From NCBI GenBank assembly GCA_031292275.1, contig JARLHL010000080.1, positions 1-58,864 of the forward strand: 58,864 nt of DNA, read 5' to 3'. This document shows, one piece after another, positions 46,514-54,538 of the stretch; within the stretch, counting starts at the first letter, position 1; every line of letters begins with the position of its first letter. The stretch is from Desulfocapsaceae bacterium. Its GTDB lineage: Bacteria > Desulfobacterota > Desulfobulbia > Desulfobulbales > Desulfocapsaceae. The position numbers were made by a program, and so were the translations under genes. Below the pieces are notes generated by a model. That model saw only the letters and a program-made list of their open reading frames with translations, did not search any database and had not been told where the DNA came from.

Positions 46514-47404
46514 ATGATTCTTTTTGGCGAGAGCCTCAACGTAATTTCCAAGGTGATAGGACGCGCCTACAGGGAACGCGATCCGAAACCGATCCAGGCC
46601 GAGGCCTTAGAGCAAAAGGCAAAGGGCATGGATTATATTGACATTAACCTTGGTCCTGCCAAAAAAGATGGTCATGAGTTGATGCCATGGGTTTGTCAGG
46701 TTGTTCAGGAGGTCGTGCCAGAGATACCTCTTCTGCTTGACACCTCGAATATTGCGGCCATTGAAGAGGGTTTGAAGGTCCTGAAGCCGTGCAGCAAGCC
46801 GCACATTGTCAATTCCATTATGGCTCGTCCTGAACGCTACACTGTGATGCTGCCCATGGCAGCAAAGTATGATGCGGATATCGTGGCCCTGATGTGGGGA
46901 CCTGACGGACTGCCAAGAGACGAGAATGAGCGCGCGGCTCTCTGCGTTGAGCTCCTCTTTGCCGCCAACGAGGCCGGTATCCCCAATGAGAAGATCTGGG
47001 TTGACGGTATTGTTACACCCGTTAATATCCAGCAGATTCAGGCCATCAGTCTGATGAATTTCCAGGCCATGATCGAGGACATTGCCCCTGGCGCCAAGAG
47101 CACCTGCGGGCTTTCCAATATCTCCAACGGACCTCCGGTGCACCTGCGGCCCATCCTCAACACCACCTATATGGTGATGCTTGAGAGGTATGGAATGAAA
47201 TCAGTAATCTCTGATCCGCTGGATGATGGCTTGACCGCTGTGGCCAAAGGCAAACGCCCTGATATCGTCGATGTGATCCAGAAGACCATGGACGGCAATG
47301 CACCCGACCTTGGCTCCATCAGCAAGGAACTCGGTGATTATGTGAAGACTGTAAAGGTCATTCTCGGCGAGACCTTATTCTCGGATTCGTATCTCGATAT
47401 CTGA
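46514..47404 (+). CDS. acsE: Methyltetrahydrofolate:corrinoid/iron-sulfur protein methyltransferase
   Basis: The 296-residue TIM barrel of the pterin-binding family begins MILFGESLNVISKVIGRA and has YIDINLGPAKKDG near residue 40, IPLLLDTSN near 78, KPHIVNSI, WVDGIVTPV and STCGLSNISNGPP, where the last Asn is the catalytic residue in MeTr. It transfers the methyl of 5-methyl-THF to Co(I) of AcsC/D. It is about 30 residues longer than the Moorella enzyme. It closes the acs operon in front of a strong terminator. The methyl-branch genes (formate-THF ligase, folD, metF) are not in the window. Confidence 0.95.
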   Translation: MILFGESLNVISKVIGRAYRERDPKPIQAEALEQKAKGMDYIDINLGPAKKDGHELMPWVCQVVQEVVPEIPLLLDTSNIAAIEEGLKVLKPCSKPHIVNSIMARPERYTVMLPMAAKYDADIVALMWGPDGLPRDENERAALCVELLFAANEAGIPNEKIWVDGIVTPVNIQQIQAISLMNFQAMIEDIAPGAKSTCGLSNISNGPPVHLRPILNTTYMVMLERYGMKSVISDPLDDGLTAVAKGKRPDIVDVIQKTMDGNAPDLGSISKELGDYVKTVKVILGETLFSDSYLDI

Positions 47405-47476
47405 GAGGCTGTTTGACTGGAGTATCTGGTGACGCTGCCCTGTAAAAGGATGGCGCTGCTTTTGAGCAGAGTGGTG

Positions 47477-47518
47477 AAAAAAGGCGTGCAACCTCTTGAG
47501 GGAGCGCGCCTTTTTTTA
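47477..47518 (+). terminator. Bidirectional Rho-independent terminator between acsE and thiH
   Basis: AAAAAAGGCGTGC (47477-47489) pairs with GCGCGCCTTTTTT (47504-47516) over 13 bp with one wobble. The A and T runs at the two sides make it work on both strands, ending the acs operon and, from the other side, the thiG-thiH transcript. Confidence 0.85.
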
Positions 47519-47569
47519 TTTGTACCGGTTTGTTGCTTACACGCCGCTGTGCAGCGATCCGGCCGGTTT

Positions 47570-48679
47570 TCAGCCGATCCTGTCCCAATCCTTGAATACC
47601 GGCTGATAGCCGTGGGCTACGATTGCCGCCGCCACCTCATCAACGCTGCGGTCATCGGTGATCTCGAATTGAGGGGCATGATCCGGTTTGTTTTCGGCAT
47701 ACCCTCCCACCCCGACGCGTGACCCTGCGGAATAACGGGTGGCTCCCAGAGGCATAATCTGATCGCGGAAGGCGGCACTCTCTCTTGTTGAGATAGTTAT
47801 ACCCGCCCGGGGGAGAAAGATGCGCAGGGCCGTTATGAACTGGACATACGTCTTGTCGTCAACCCGGTAATCCGGTTGAAAGCTTCCCTCCGCTTTATTA
47901 AAGCGGGGCAGGGAGATGGCAATCTCGGTTTCTGGATAGGTATCATCCAGGTATTGGGCATGGAGTCCGGCATAGAAGATTTCGCTGCGCGGTTCAGCCA
48001 GCCCGAGCAGCGGCCCGATATTCACGAGGCGGAGACCAGCGAGGGCCGCGCGTTCCGGGGCATCGAGGCGATAGCGGTAGTCCATTTTTTTGCCGGCCAG
48101 ATGGACGCGTCGATAGACCTCTTGATTGTAGGTCTCCTGAAACAGGGTCATGCCATCGGCCCCAGACTGTTGCAAGAGGCGATAGTCTGATACGTCGAGG
48201 GGGTAAATCTCGATTGATACCGAGGCGAAATACCGCGTCAGACAGGCTGTGGCCTCCCTCAGATAGTCCATCGGGGTCAGATGCTGGGCCTCGCCGGTCA
48301 GGAAGAGGACATGCTGCATCCCGGTGCGGGCGATAGCCCGGGCCTCTTGCTCGATTTCTGCCAGGGTTAGTTTGTTTCGGGAAATTGGGTTGTTATGGTT
48401 GAAACCGCAGTAGGCACACTGATTGGAGCAATGGTTGGAGATGTAGAGGGGGATAAATAACTGCATGGTTCGTCCAAAGTGCTGTACCGTCAGCTGGTGC
48501 GCCTTTTGCGCCATGCGTTCGAGATACATCGCTGCCTTGGGGCTGAGCAGGTTCAGAAAATCGATGATCCCGGTTTTTTGCCGGGCCAGACTCCGCTCGA
48601 TGGCCTCTTCGGTCACTTGGTGAAAGAATTTCTCGAAATTGAACCCATTGTACTGCTCGATCATCTGATAAAATGACAT
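47570..48679 (-). CDS. thiH: 2-iminoacetate synthase (thiazole biosynthesis)
   Basis: The 369-residue radical SAM enzyme has the cluster motif CSNQCAYCGF near residue 97. ThiH features follow: LFLTGEAQH, LFQETYNQEVY near 180, and VNIGPLLGLAEPRSE. It splits tyrosine to dehydroglycine for the thiazole ring and needs anaerobic conditions, unlike the ThiO route. The start at 48679 is chosen because MSFYQMIEQYNGF matches the family start and AAAGG lies eight bases upstream; ATGs at 48688 and 48727 are in frame. It follows thiG closely on the minus strand. Confidence 0.92.
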   Translation of the reverse strand: MSFYQMIEQYNGFNFEKFFHQVTEEAIERSLARQKTGIIDFLNLLSPKAAMYLERMAQKAHQLTVQHFGRTMQLFIPLYISNHCSNQCAYCGFNHNNPISRNKLTLAEIEQEARAIARTGMQHVLFLTGEAQHLTPMDYLREATACLTRYFASVSIEIYPLDVSDYRLLQQSGADGMTLFQETYNQEVYRRVHLAGKKMDYRYRLDAPERAALAGLRLVNIGPLLGLAEPRSEIFYAGLHAQYLDDTYPETEIAISLPRFNKAEGSFQPDYRVDDKTYVQFITALRIFLPRAGITISTRESAAFRDQIMPLGATRYSAGSRVGVGGYAENKPDHAPQFEITDDRSVDEVAAAIVAHGYQPVFKDWDRIG

Positions 48680-48710
48680 GACCTTCATCCTTTGGATGTG
48701 AAATGCATCG

Positions 48711-49490
48711 TTACATGGCTTCTTCAAGAAAGCCGGTGAGCGGTGAAGAGGCCCTGGCTACGCCCGATTCCTCGGCCAGTCCGGCCAGGTAGGCAGCCCG
48801 ACCGGCTTTTACCGCAAAATCAAAGGCCCTGCCCATGACTTCAGGGTCTGCCGCTGTGGCAATAGCTGTATTCACCAATACCGCGGCGGCACCAAGCTCC
48901 ATGGCAGCAGCCGCATGAGATGGCCGCCCGATCCCGGCATCGACCACCACGGGCAGGGTGCAGTTTTCAATCAGGAGCTCGATCAGGGATCTGGTCTCCA
49001 GTCCACGATTGGTGCCGATGGGTGCGCCGAGCGGCATCAGCGCGGCTGCACCGGCGGATTCGAGCCGTTTGGCCAAGGTCAGGTCTGGCAGTATGTAGGG
49101 CAGGACCACGAAGCCCTCATTGGCAAGGGTTTCCGTTGCCTTCAGGGTCTCCCAATTGTCCGGCATCAGGTATTTTGTATCGGTGATGACTTCAATTTTA
49201 ATGAAATTGCCGCATCCGGCCTGCCGGGCAATACGGGCTATCCGCACTGCCTGCTCCGCATTCCGTGCACCTGATGTGTTTGGGAGGATGACCACATCCT
49301 TGGGGATAGAGTCAAGAATATTTTCCGATTGGTTTGTGATGTCGATCCGTCTCAGGGCGACGGTGATCATCTGCGAGCCGCTGGCTGCCAGCATTTTCGG
49401 AATGAGGGCATTTGACGCGAACTTTCCTGTACCGGTAAATAAGCGGTTGGTAAAGCTCACTCCTCCCAGCTTTAAGTCATCGTTTGTCAT
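48711..49490 (-). CDS. thiG: Thiazole synthase
   Basis: The 259-residue TIM barrel starts [21 protein letters not shown]. The Schiff-base Lys is in [10 protein letters not shown] near residue 97, and phosphate-binding motifs are [11 protein letters not shown] and [13 protein letters not shown]. It makes the thiazole carboxylate from deoxyxylulose phosphate, ThiS thiocarboxylate and the ThiH product. GGAGA precedes the ATG. It is the first gene after the TPP riboswitch; the sulfur carrier ThiS, usually beside it, was not found in the 236 bases between riboswitch terminator and thiG. Confidence 0.94.
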   Translation of the reverse strand: MTNDDLKLGGVSFTNRLFTGTGKFASNALIPKMLAASGSQMITVALRRIDITNQSENILDSIPKDVVILPNTSGARNAEQAVRIARIARQAGCGNFIKIEVITDTKYLMPDNWETLKATETLANEGFVVLPYILPDLTLAKRLESAGAAALMPLGAPIGTNRGLETRSLIELLIENCTLPVVVDAGIGRPSHAAAAMELGAAAVLVNTAIATAADPEVMGRAFDFAVKAGRAAYLAGLAEESGVARASSPLTGFLEEAM

Positions 49491-49726
49491 GGTTCAATCT
49501 CCGTTTTTGAGTTCAAGTCTGCCGCTGCCTTGAACGGAAGATCTGAGCACTGTCTGTATGAAAACTACGCATAAATAATGGCCTTGCCCTGCCGAAAAGG
49601 AGGGGCAGTCTGCATAAAATGAATCCGTCTCCTGGCACGGAATGATATGTCTTCACAATTTGTCGAGGCCAGCCAGGTTTGCCCGCTTTCTCGCTGGGAT
49701 TGAGAGAGCAATTCCTCCATCTTTTC

Positions 49727-49894
49727 AAAAAAAAACCGCTTGTCCCTGCAAAAGGGCAAGCGGCTGAAGTTTCCTGAAAAAGGGGAGTTACCCCATGTCT
49801 CGTTGGACTTTTCCGCTTCCCTTCGCCGGTATTAACCGGATCAGGTTCATAGGGTTGGATGGATTCCTCTCAGCAGAACTGCACCCCTAGCGAT
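49727..49894 (-). promoter_or_regulatory. TPP riboswitch with intrinsic terminator controlling thiG-thiH
   Basis: On the minus strand, 49892 down to 49814 has the THI-box consensus in order: GGGGTGC, CTGAGAGG, ACCC, TGAACCTGATC, GGTTAATACCGGCGAAGGGA. It is closed by CGCT/AGCG. Downstream, CCGCTTG repeats pair over 49736-49763 and are followed by nine U (49735-49727), an intrinsic terminator. Binding of thiamine pyrophosphate should favour this terminator and switch off thiG-thiH. Confidence 0.95.
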
Positions 49895-49900
49895 TATTCC

Positions 49901-49929
49901 TCTATAAAAAATATGGGCCGGTTTGTCAA
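49901..49929 (-). promoter_or_regulatory. Sigma-70-like promoter of the thi transcript
   Basis: On the minus strand TTGACA (49929-49924), a 17-base spacer and TATAGA (49906-49901) stand just upstream of the riboswitch; the aptamer begins about nine bases after the -10 box. Confidence 0.75.
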
Positions 49930-50569
49930 CCTTGGTATTCCATAGGAGAAAAACGTCCAAACTTGTCTGCTCGATGCTGGTTGCCTATGCTGAGGAAAAA
50001 AACGTTTATACGGGACATGAGAAATTGACGATCGTTATAGCTCTCATATTAAAAATTATACATTTTTATCGGTATATAAATTTAAAAATTAATTCATTGC
50101 ATGAAGTTTTCCGGTGGGTGTAATGAGCCATGGCGGCACCGGAGAGGGGGAGTCGTCAGGGGCAATGAAAGACGTGAAGGAAGGGAAAATTACAAAAGTC
50201 GGGGAGACAAGGAGAAGGGATTTCGAGATACCTTGACCAGCACGGCAGGGAAAAGAAGGTGGTTATAAAAATCAGACCTCTCGGAGAGGAAGATGAAAGA
50301 GAACCCAACGAGAGGCCCTTAACTGCGGGGAGGTTAGTACCGCAGTATATAAAATATGCTACATGGTGGTATAATAGCAAGGGGCAGAAGATATCCAGAG
50401 TTAAAATTTCCTTTTCTGTCACCACTGCTGTTGCAAAAGAGCAGGCAGTCTCTCTTCTTTACAGGAAAGAGCACAGAGGGAAGAAAAACCTGAACTTATT
50501 CGATTCGCAATTTCGGGATCTACTGTATTGTTGAGCGAGGTTTCCCATTTCAAAATCGATGTATCTTGA
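49930..50569. other. Low-GC region, no gene recognised; start of accessory DNA
   Basis: About 640 bases with a very AT-rich core (50030-50110) and purine-rich blocks (50160-50310). Frames at 50156-50425 (minus) and 50259-50534 (plus, GTG start) overlap each other, have odd composition and no known relatives. I read it as decayed mobile DNA leading into the phage remnant. Confidence 0.35.
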
Positions 50570-50848
50570 AACCGTTTCCGAGGCCGTGGTCTGATCCAGA
50601 TCACTGGCCGTTACAATTACGCAGCCTGCGGGACGGACCTGAATCTTCCTCTGCTTGATCAGCCTGAGTTACTCGAGTCTCCAAAATATGCCGCTCTTTC
50701 TGCCGGCTGGTTTTGGAATCTGAAGAAGCTGAATCAATATGCGGATGACGATGATTTTGAGACGATGACGCGCCGGATCAACGGAGGCCTGAATGGCCTC
50801 GACGATCGCCAAAGTCTTCTCGACGATATAAAGCAGGCCATGGCCTGA
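50570..50848 (+). pseudogene. GH19 chitinase-like phage endolysin, C-terminal remnant
   Basis: From about 50573 the frame reads RGRGLIQITGRYNYAACG, then LLESPKYAALSAGWFWNLKKLN, then TRRINGGLNGLDDRQ, to a proper stop at 50846-50848. These are consecutive motifs of glycoside hydrolase family 19 lysozymes of phages: GRGLIQITGR.NY, SAGWFW and TRRINGG.NG. The frame is blocked by a stop at 50567, and the N-terminal half with the catalytic glutamates is missing, so the enzyme is dead. It marks an old prophage. Confidence 0.75.
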
Positions 50849-51005
50849 AAACAAGCAGGACGGGACGGGGATGTTGAAGCATCCCCCAACCACTCAACCG
50901 TGTAAGCGCACGGTAGGAGGCCGACAGGGTTCACCTGCATGAGTTCCGATGCTTAGGAGCACGCAGGAGGTTGTAGCAGATGGGCCGATAAATTTAAAGA
51001 GAAAA

Positions 51006-51776
51006 ATGAAAGGAATTATTCCGTATTTCGGAGGAAAGTCGCGGCTTGCAAAAACCATCATCAATAAAATCCCTGAGCACACCTGCTATGTAGAGGTATT
51101 TGCAGGAGGAGCCAGTGTCTTCTTTTCCAAAGCTCCGTCGCCGGCAGAGGTCATCAATGATCTGGATAAAGATCTGACAACCCTTTATCGAGCTGTTAAA
51201 CACCACCCGGAAGAACTGTATCGGCAATTCAAGTTTTCTCTGGTCTCGAGGTCCGAGTTTGAACGGGAAAAAGAGGTCAACCCGGAAACCTTGACCGACA
51301 TCCAGCGGGCAGCTCGGTATCTTTATCTGCAGAAATCGGCATTCGGTGGCCATATCACCGGCCAGACCTTTGGAACCAGCACCACCGGCAAGCCAAGGCT
51401 CAACCTGTTGACCATCGAGAACACCCTCGAGGAAGCCTGGCGCCGGCTGATGCATGTCGTTATCGAGTGCAAGGATTTCCGGGATCTGATTCCCCGATAC
51501 GACCGGCCATATACATTCTTCTTTCTGGATCCACCATACTGGTGTATCCCTGGATACAAGCATGATTTTGTCCGGAAGGATTTTCTTGATCTGAAAGAGA
51601 TCCTTCACAAGATAGAAGGCAAGTTTCTTATGACCCTGAATGACACTCCGGAGATTCGGGGAATTTTCAGCGGGTTTGTGGTCGAAGAGACAACCTTAAA
51701 ATACTCGTGCTGCTCAACAACGTCCGCCCGGGCGAAGATCCGGACTGAGCTTCTGATTTCGAACTATGCAGCCTGA
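51006..51776 (+). CDS. D12-class (Dam-like) DNA adenine methyltransferase
   Basis: About 256 residues. The N-terminal SAM motif GIIPYFGGKSRLAKTII is followed by YVEVFAGGASVFFSK, and the catalytic motif FLDPPYW lies near residue 180, in the order typical of alpha-class (D12) N6-adenine methylases. LTDIQRAARYLYLQKSAFGG is also conserved in phage members. It probably methylates a short DNA site; no restriction partner is adjacent, so a solitary phage methylase protecting phage DNA fits. The start at 51006 is chosen from the family N-terminus, with AAAGAG upstream; an ATG at 50949 is in frame. It sits between the endolysin remnant and the tRNA fragment. Confidence 0.85.
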   Translation: MKGIIPYFGGKSRLAKTIINKIPEHTCYVEVFAGGASVFFSKAPSPAEVINDLDKDLTTLYRAVKHHPEELYRQFKFSLVSRSEFEREKEVNPETLTDIQRAARYLYLQKSAFGGHITGQTFGTSTTGKPRLNLLTIENTLEEAWRRLMHVVIECKDFRDLIPRYDRPYTFFFLDPPYWCIPGYKHDFVRKDFLDLKEILHKIEGKFLMTLNDTPEIRGIFSGFVVEETTLKYSCCSTTSARAKIRTELLISNYAA

Positions 51777-51789
51777 CAGGCTACATACT

Positions 51790-51856
51790 GTAGACAATTT
51801 GTAGACAATAAAATAGAAGAGGGTTTCAGGAGTGATTTCCTGAAACCCTCTATTTT
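51790..51856 (-). terminator. tRNA-side terminator hairpin with upstream direct repeats
   Basis: 51810-51831 and 51838-51856 form a 19-bp stem with a three-base bulge and six-base loop. Read on the minus strand it follows the tRNA 3' end by three bases and is trailed by TTCTATTTTATTG. Next to it GTAGACAAT is repeated twice (51790-51798, 51801-51809), 11 bases apart, as integrase arm sites often are. Confidence 0.6.
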
Positions 51857-51858
51857 GT

Positions 51859-51916
51859 TGGTGCCTCGGGTCGGATTCGAACCGACACTTCCTTTCGGAA
51901 ACGGGATTTTAAGTCC
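51859..51916 (-). other. 3' half of tRNA-Leu(UAA): attachment site of an integrative element
   Basis: Read on the minus strand this is the anticodon loop CTTAAAA (anticodon TAA), anticodon-stem 3' side, a long variable arm, a perfect T arm around TTCGAAT, the acceptor 3' side CCGAGGC, the discriminator A and encoded CCA. The 5' half (D arm and acceptor 5' strand) is absent: sequence past 51916 does not continue as a tRNA. A displaced tRNA 3' end beside a tyrosine integrase is the classical att scar; the intact gene should lie at the other end of the element, to the right of the window. Confidence 0.85.
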
Positions 51917-51970
51917 GATTTTTCGCCTTTCACTTACCTTCACGTTAAATCAGTTAATTCTGTTTTTATA

Positions 51971-52066
51971 TTGCATATACAATATCATATCGTGTATAGT
52001 TCTTCATATAGCTTAATTTCATCCCAGCCTGTTTAACCCTTTAAGGGCGGGACAGGGGCGGGACAG
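51971..52066 (+). promoter_or_regulatory. Integrase control region: promoter, palindrome and tandem 11-bp repeat
   Basis: TTGCAT (51971-51976), an 18-base spacer and TATAGT (51995-52000) form a plausible promoter. Downstream, CCCTTTAAGGG (52037-52047) is a perfect palindrome overlapping two perfect tandem copies of GGGCGGGACAG (52045-52055 and 52056-52066). The repeats lie between promoter and int start and could be integrase or repressor binding sites. Confidence 0.5.
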
Positions 52067-52101
52067 AATTAAGACTCCAGGATTATCAAAAGGGGCCCGA
52101 T

Positions 52102-53295
52102 ATGTCAGAATGGATCAAGTGTAACACCACAGGCATTCGTTACCGGCTTCATGCCACCCGTAAGCATGGCGTCGGCTTCGATAAATACTTCACGATCCGA
52201 TACAAGGTTGCAGGCAAGGAGAAATCGGAGGGCTTGGGCTGGGCTACTGAAGGATGGACGGAAAAGAAGGCGGCGGCCGTTCTGTCAGAACTGAAGGCGA
52301 ACCATACCACCGGGACCGGCCCCCGGACCCTGACTGAAAAAAGAGAACTCCAGACACAAACAGAGCAGGAAGAGGCAAAGCGCTTACAGGAAGAGAAGGC
52401 CCGTAATATCACCTTTGGCGAAATTTTCACTGAGCGATATTATCCACAGGTACAGCATAGCACCAAAAACAAGCGTGGAATAGAGCGGGAATCTGAACTT
52501 TATAGGTTATGGATATCCCCCGTCATTGGAGGCCGCCCTATTCGTGAAATCATGCCCCTGCACCTTGAACGGATAAAGAAGAACATGGACAAGGCAGGGC
52601 GTGCGCCACGATCTATTCAGTATTGTCTGGCTATTGTCCGGCAGGTGTTCAATTATGCCAGCAAGAATAACTTGTTCATCGGAAAGAATCCTGCAGGTGC
52701 CACAGGGGGAGTACCGAGGCCAAAGTTTGACAACAGGCGGACCCGTTTTCTTTCCCGGCAAGAAGCGGCTGACTTACTGGCGGAGCTTGCGAAGAAGTCG
52801 GCAGAGATTTACGACATGGCACTTTTCAGTCTTTACACCGGTGCGCGCGCTGGGGAGATATTCAATCTGCAATGGGGTGAGGTTGACCTATTCCAAGGCG
52901 TTACCATGCTGAAGGATACTAAGAGCGGAAAGAATCGGCCCGTATTCCTCACGGATGAGGTCAAGGCTATGTTGGCGCATAGAAGGCCTTCCGATGCACA
53001 GGGAAGCTCCCTGGTGTTTCCTGGCCGTGATGGGGGAAAGCAGGTCAAGGTAAGCATCTTATTTCTTAAAGTCGTAAATTCACTCCAGTTCAATGAAGGC
53101 GTGTCGGATCGACGCCAGCGTGTCAGTTTTCATAGTCTACGCCACACCTACGCCTCATGGCTAGCCACGGATGGCGTTGACTTATATCACATCAAGGAAC
53201 TTATGGGACATTCAAGCATTACGCTCACAGAGCGTTACAGCCACCTTTCTGAATCGGTATTGAAACAGGCCGCATTGAGAATACAAAACGGCTAA
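52102..53295 (+). CDS. int: Tyrosine recombinase (phage-type integrase)
   Basis: The 397-residue protein has an N-terminal arm-binding region (about 1-90), a SAM-like core-binding domain (about 105-200) and the catalytic domain. Active-site residues are all visible: Arg in YTGARAGEI, Lys in KDTKSGKNR, His-x-x-Arg in HSLRHTYASW, His in GHSSITLTERY, and the nucleophile Tyr in ERYSHL. It cuts and rejoins DNA at the tRNA-Leu att site, 190 bases upstream. AAAAGGGG precedes the ATG. Intact, so the element to the right may be mobile. Confidence 0.95.
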   Translation: MSEWIKCNTTGIRYRLHATRKHGVGFDKYFTIRYKVAGKEKSEGLGWATEGWTEKKAAAVLSELKANHTTGTGPRTLTEKRELQTQTEQEEAKRLQEEKARNITFGEIFTERYYPQVQHSTKNKRGIERESELYRLWISPVIGGRPIREIMPLHLERIKKNMDKAGRAPRSIQYCLAIVRQVFNYASKNNLFIGKNPAGATGGVPRPKFDNRRTRFLSRQEAADLLAELAKKSAEIYDMALFSLYTGARAGEIFNLQWGEVDLFQGVTMLKDTKSGKNRPVFLTDEVKAMLAHRRPSDAQGSSLVFPGRDGGKQVKVSILFLKVVNSLQFNEGVSDRRQRVSFHSLRHTYASWLATDGVDLYHIKELMGHSSITLTERYSHLSESVLKQAALRIQNG

Positions 53296-53312
53296 AAAAC
53301 GAAGGGTTAATT

Positions 53313-53519
53313 ATGAAAAAATGGGTCTGGAATAAACTGACTGAAGAAGAGATGATTCAAAAAGGTAAAGATCTTCATCGCATGATGAGAGAGGAAATGG
53401 CAAAGGTTGCGGCGATGACACCCGAAGAGCGAGAAGCGCACCATAAAAAAATTGATGAAGATGGATGTTGTTGTGCTGGTCCCTTGGATCAAGAATTGGT
53501 GGAAAAAGATGTTGATTAG
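53313..53519 (+). CDS. Small hypothetical protein, 68 aa
   Basis: GAAGGG lies before the ATG, 18 bases after int. The protein is helical and charged (TEEEMIQKGKDLHRMMREEM) with a central TPEEREAHHKKIDEDGCCCAGP, including three consecutive Cys, and an acidic end. I recognise no family. Its last 11 bases overlap the next small gene, so the two are translated together and may act as a pair. Confidence 0.5.
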   Translation: MKKWVWNKLTEEEMIQKGKDLHRMMREEMAKVAAMTPEEREAHHKKIDEDGCCCAGPLDQELVEKDVD

Positions 53520-53685
53520 GGATGAAAAAGAATCTTTAAAGCGAAAGGCGGCGGAAGAGGGCAAGAATTCAAATGCTATCCCAAGGAATAAATCAGTGAA
53601 TGAGGAAGTCGAGAAATGGAAGCAAGAACACCCGCTTCCAGACGACCGGGCAAGGGATATCTTCAAACGGTTTTTGAAAAAGTAA
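53509..53685 (+). CDS. Small hypothetical protein, 58 aa
   Basis: The start at 53509 overlaps the end of the preceding gene by 11 bases, with GGTGGAAAAAG as ribosome binding region; a longer frame opens at 53452. The protein is highly charged (DEKESLKRKAAEEGKN, then EEVEKWKQEHPLPDDRARDIFKRFLKK), likely helical, with no known motif. Overlap and shared size recall toxin-antitoxin or anti-repressor pairs, but no such family is recognised. Confidence 0.45.
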   Translation: MLIRDEKESLKRKAAEEGKNSNAIPRNKSVNEEVEKWKQEHPLPDDRARDIFKRFLKK

Positions 53686-53694
53686 TCTATCTTT

Positions 53695-53747
53695 CACCGG
53701 GCTAGGGTAGCTCCCGAAAAGCCTCTCCCCTGGAGGCCCGCCCGGTG
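53695..53747. other. Possible three-way-junction structured element
   Basis: CACCGGGC (53695-53702) pairs perfectly with GCCCGGTG (53740-53747). Between them lie two smaller hairpins: GGG-TAGCT-CCC (53705-53715) and GCCTC-TCCCCTG-GAGGC (53721-53737). The whole 53 bases can fold into a compact three-way junction, followed by GATTCTTTTAAGG. It could be a terminator-like end of the small-gene transcript, a small RNA, or a DNA cruciform site. Confidence 0.5.
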
Positions 53748-53781
53748 GATTCTTTTAAGGGATTCGCGAGGGGCGAAAGGT

Positions 53782-54471
53782 ATGGAATTTATAAGCCTTG
53801 CCGATGTTGTTATGAGTATTCAATCGTGTATCCAGATTGATGTGAAAAACTATTTCAAGGATCGAGAAGACCGGCTTGCATATCGGTTTCGAGAAGCCAC
53901 CAGGAAGTTATACAATGCTTTTTCTGTAGTCCCACCTTCGCAGCATCCAACTTTATTCCAATACAATTCTAACTTGCAGATTGTAACCATCTGTAATGAA
54001 CCGGAAGTTGCAACGAACATTTTACTTGTCGCTCTACATCTGGACAAATCACCCCATACCTATGACGCGGAAAAGATTCAATCACTTGGATTCGATCTAA
54101 AAAGCATTATCGCCTTTCTTAATGATAATGGGCTGATAAAGCATTCACTGAAAGTGAAAGATGCCACCTTACCGGACCCGACCGTACAGTCGGAACAGCA
54201 GTTCCCCAACAAAAAAACTGAACCAACCTCAAAACAATTATCTGAAGAACTGACCAGAAATGTTTTTGTACCGGAGATCTTGCAGCGCCTTGGCTATGAT
54301 CCTTTAAAAAACAACATAACTGCGATACGTCGTCTTATGAAAAGCATTGACCCTTCCCGGAGATTTAATCTTGAAATTCCACCTTCAGGTGGAAAAAAAA
54401 AGAACCGCTGTCTCCCCGAATGGTTTGTCTTGAAGATGATAGAGTCTAAAAACAAGAACACGAAAAAATAG
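53782..54471 (+). CDS. Element-borne hypothetical protein, 229 aa
   Basis: AAAGG precedes the ATG. The N-terminal half is helical (DVKNYFKDREDRLAYRFREATRKLYNAF). The C-terminal half has FVPEILQRLGYDPLKNNITAIRRLMKSIDPSRRFN and a basic end with KKKNRC and KNKNTKK, suggesting nucleic-acid contact. I do not recognise the family. GC content is lower than in the core genes. It is followed by a hairpin and a long regulatory-looking gap, so it probably ends its own transcript. Function unknown. Confidence 0.55.
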   Translation: MEFISLADVVMSIQSCIQIDVKNYFKDREDRLAYRFREATRKLYNAFSVVPPSQHPTLFQYNSNLQIVTICNEPEVATNILLVALHLDKSPHTYDAEKIQSLGFDLKSIIAFLNDNGLIKHSLKVKDATLPDPTVQSEQQFPNKKTEPTSKQLSEELTRNVFVPEILQRLGYDPLKNNITAIRRLMKSIDPSRRFNLEIPPSGGKKKNRCLPEWFVLKMIESKNKNTKK

Positions 54472-54538
54472 TTTGTGTTCTTTGTGTCACCTTTCCCCGC
54501 CTTTTTTGTGTAACCATTACAACATATCCTAAGTCACC

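Noticed and set aside
49565-49720. 51-codon minus-strand frame as possible ThiS
   Set aside because: It lacks the ubiquitin-like pattern and the C-terminal Gly-Gly required of ThiS.
50156-50534. Overlapping frames in the low-GC region before the endolysin remnant
   Set aside because: They conflict with each other, have atypical composition and no support beyond being open.
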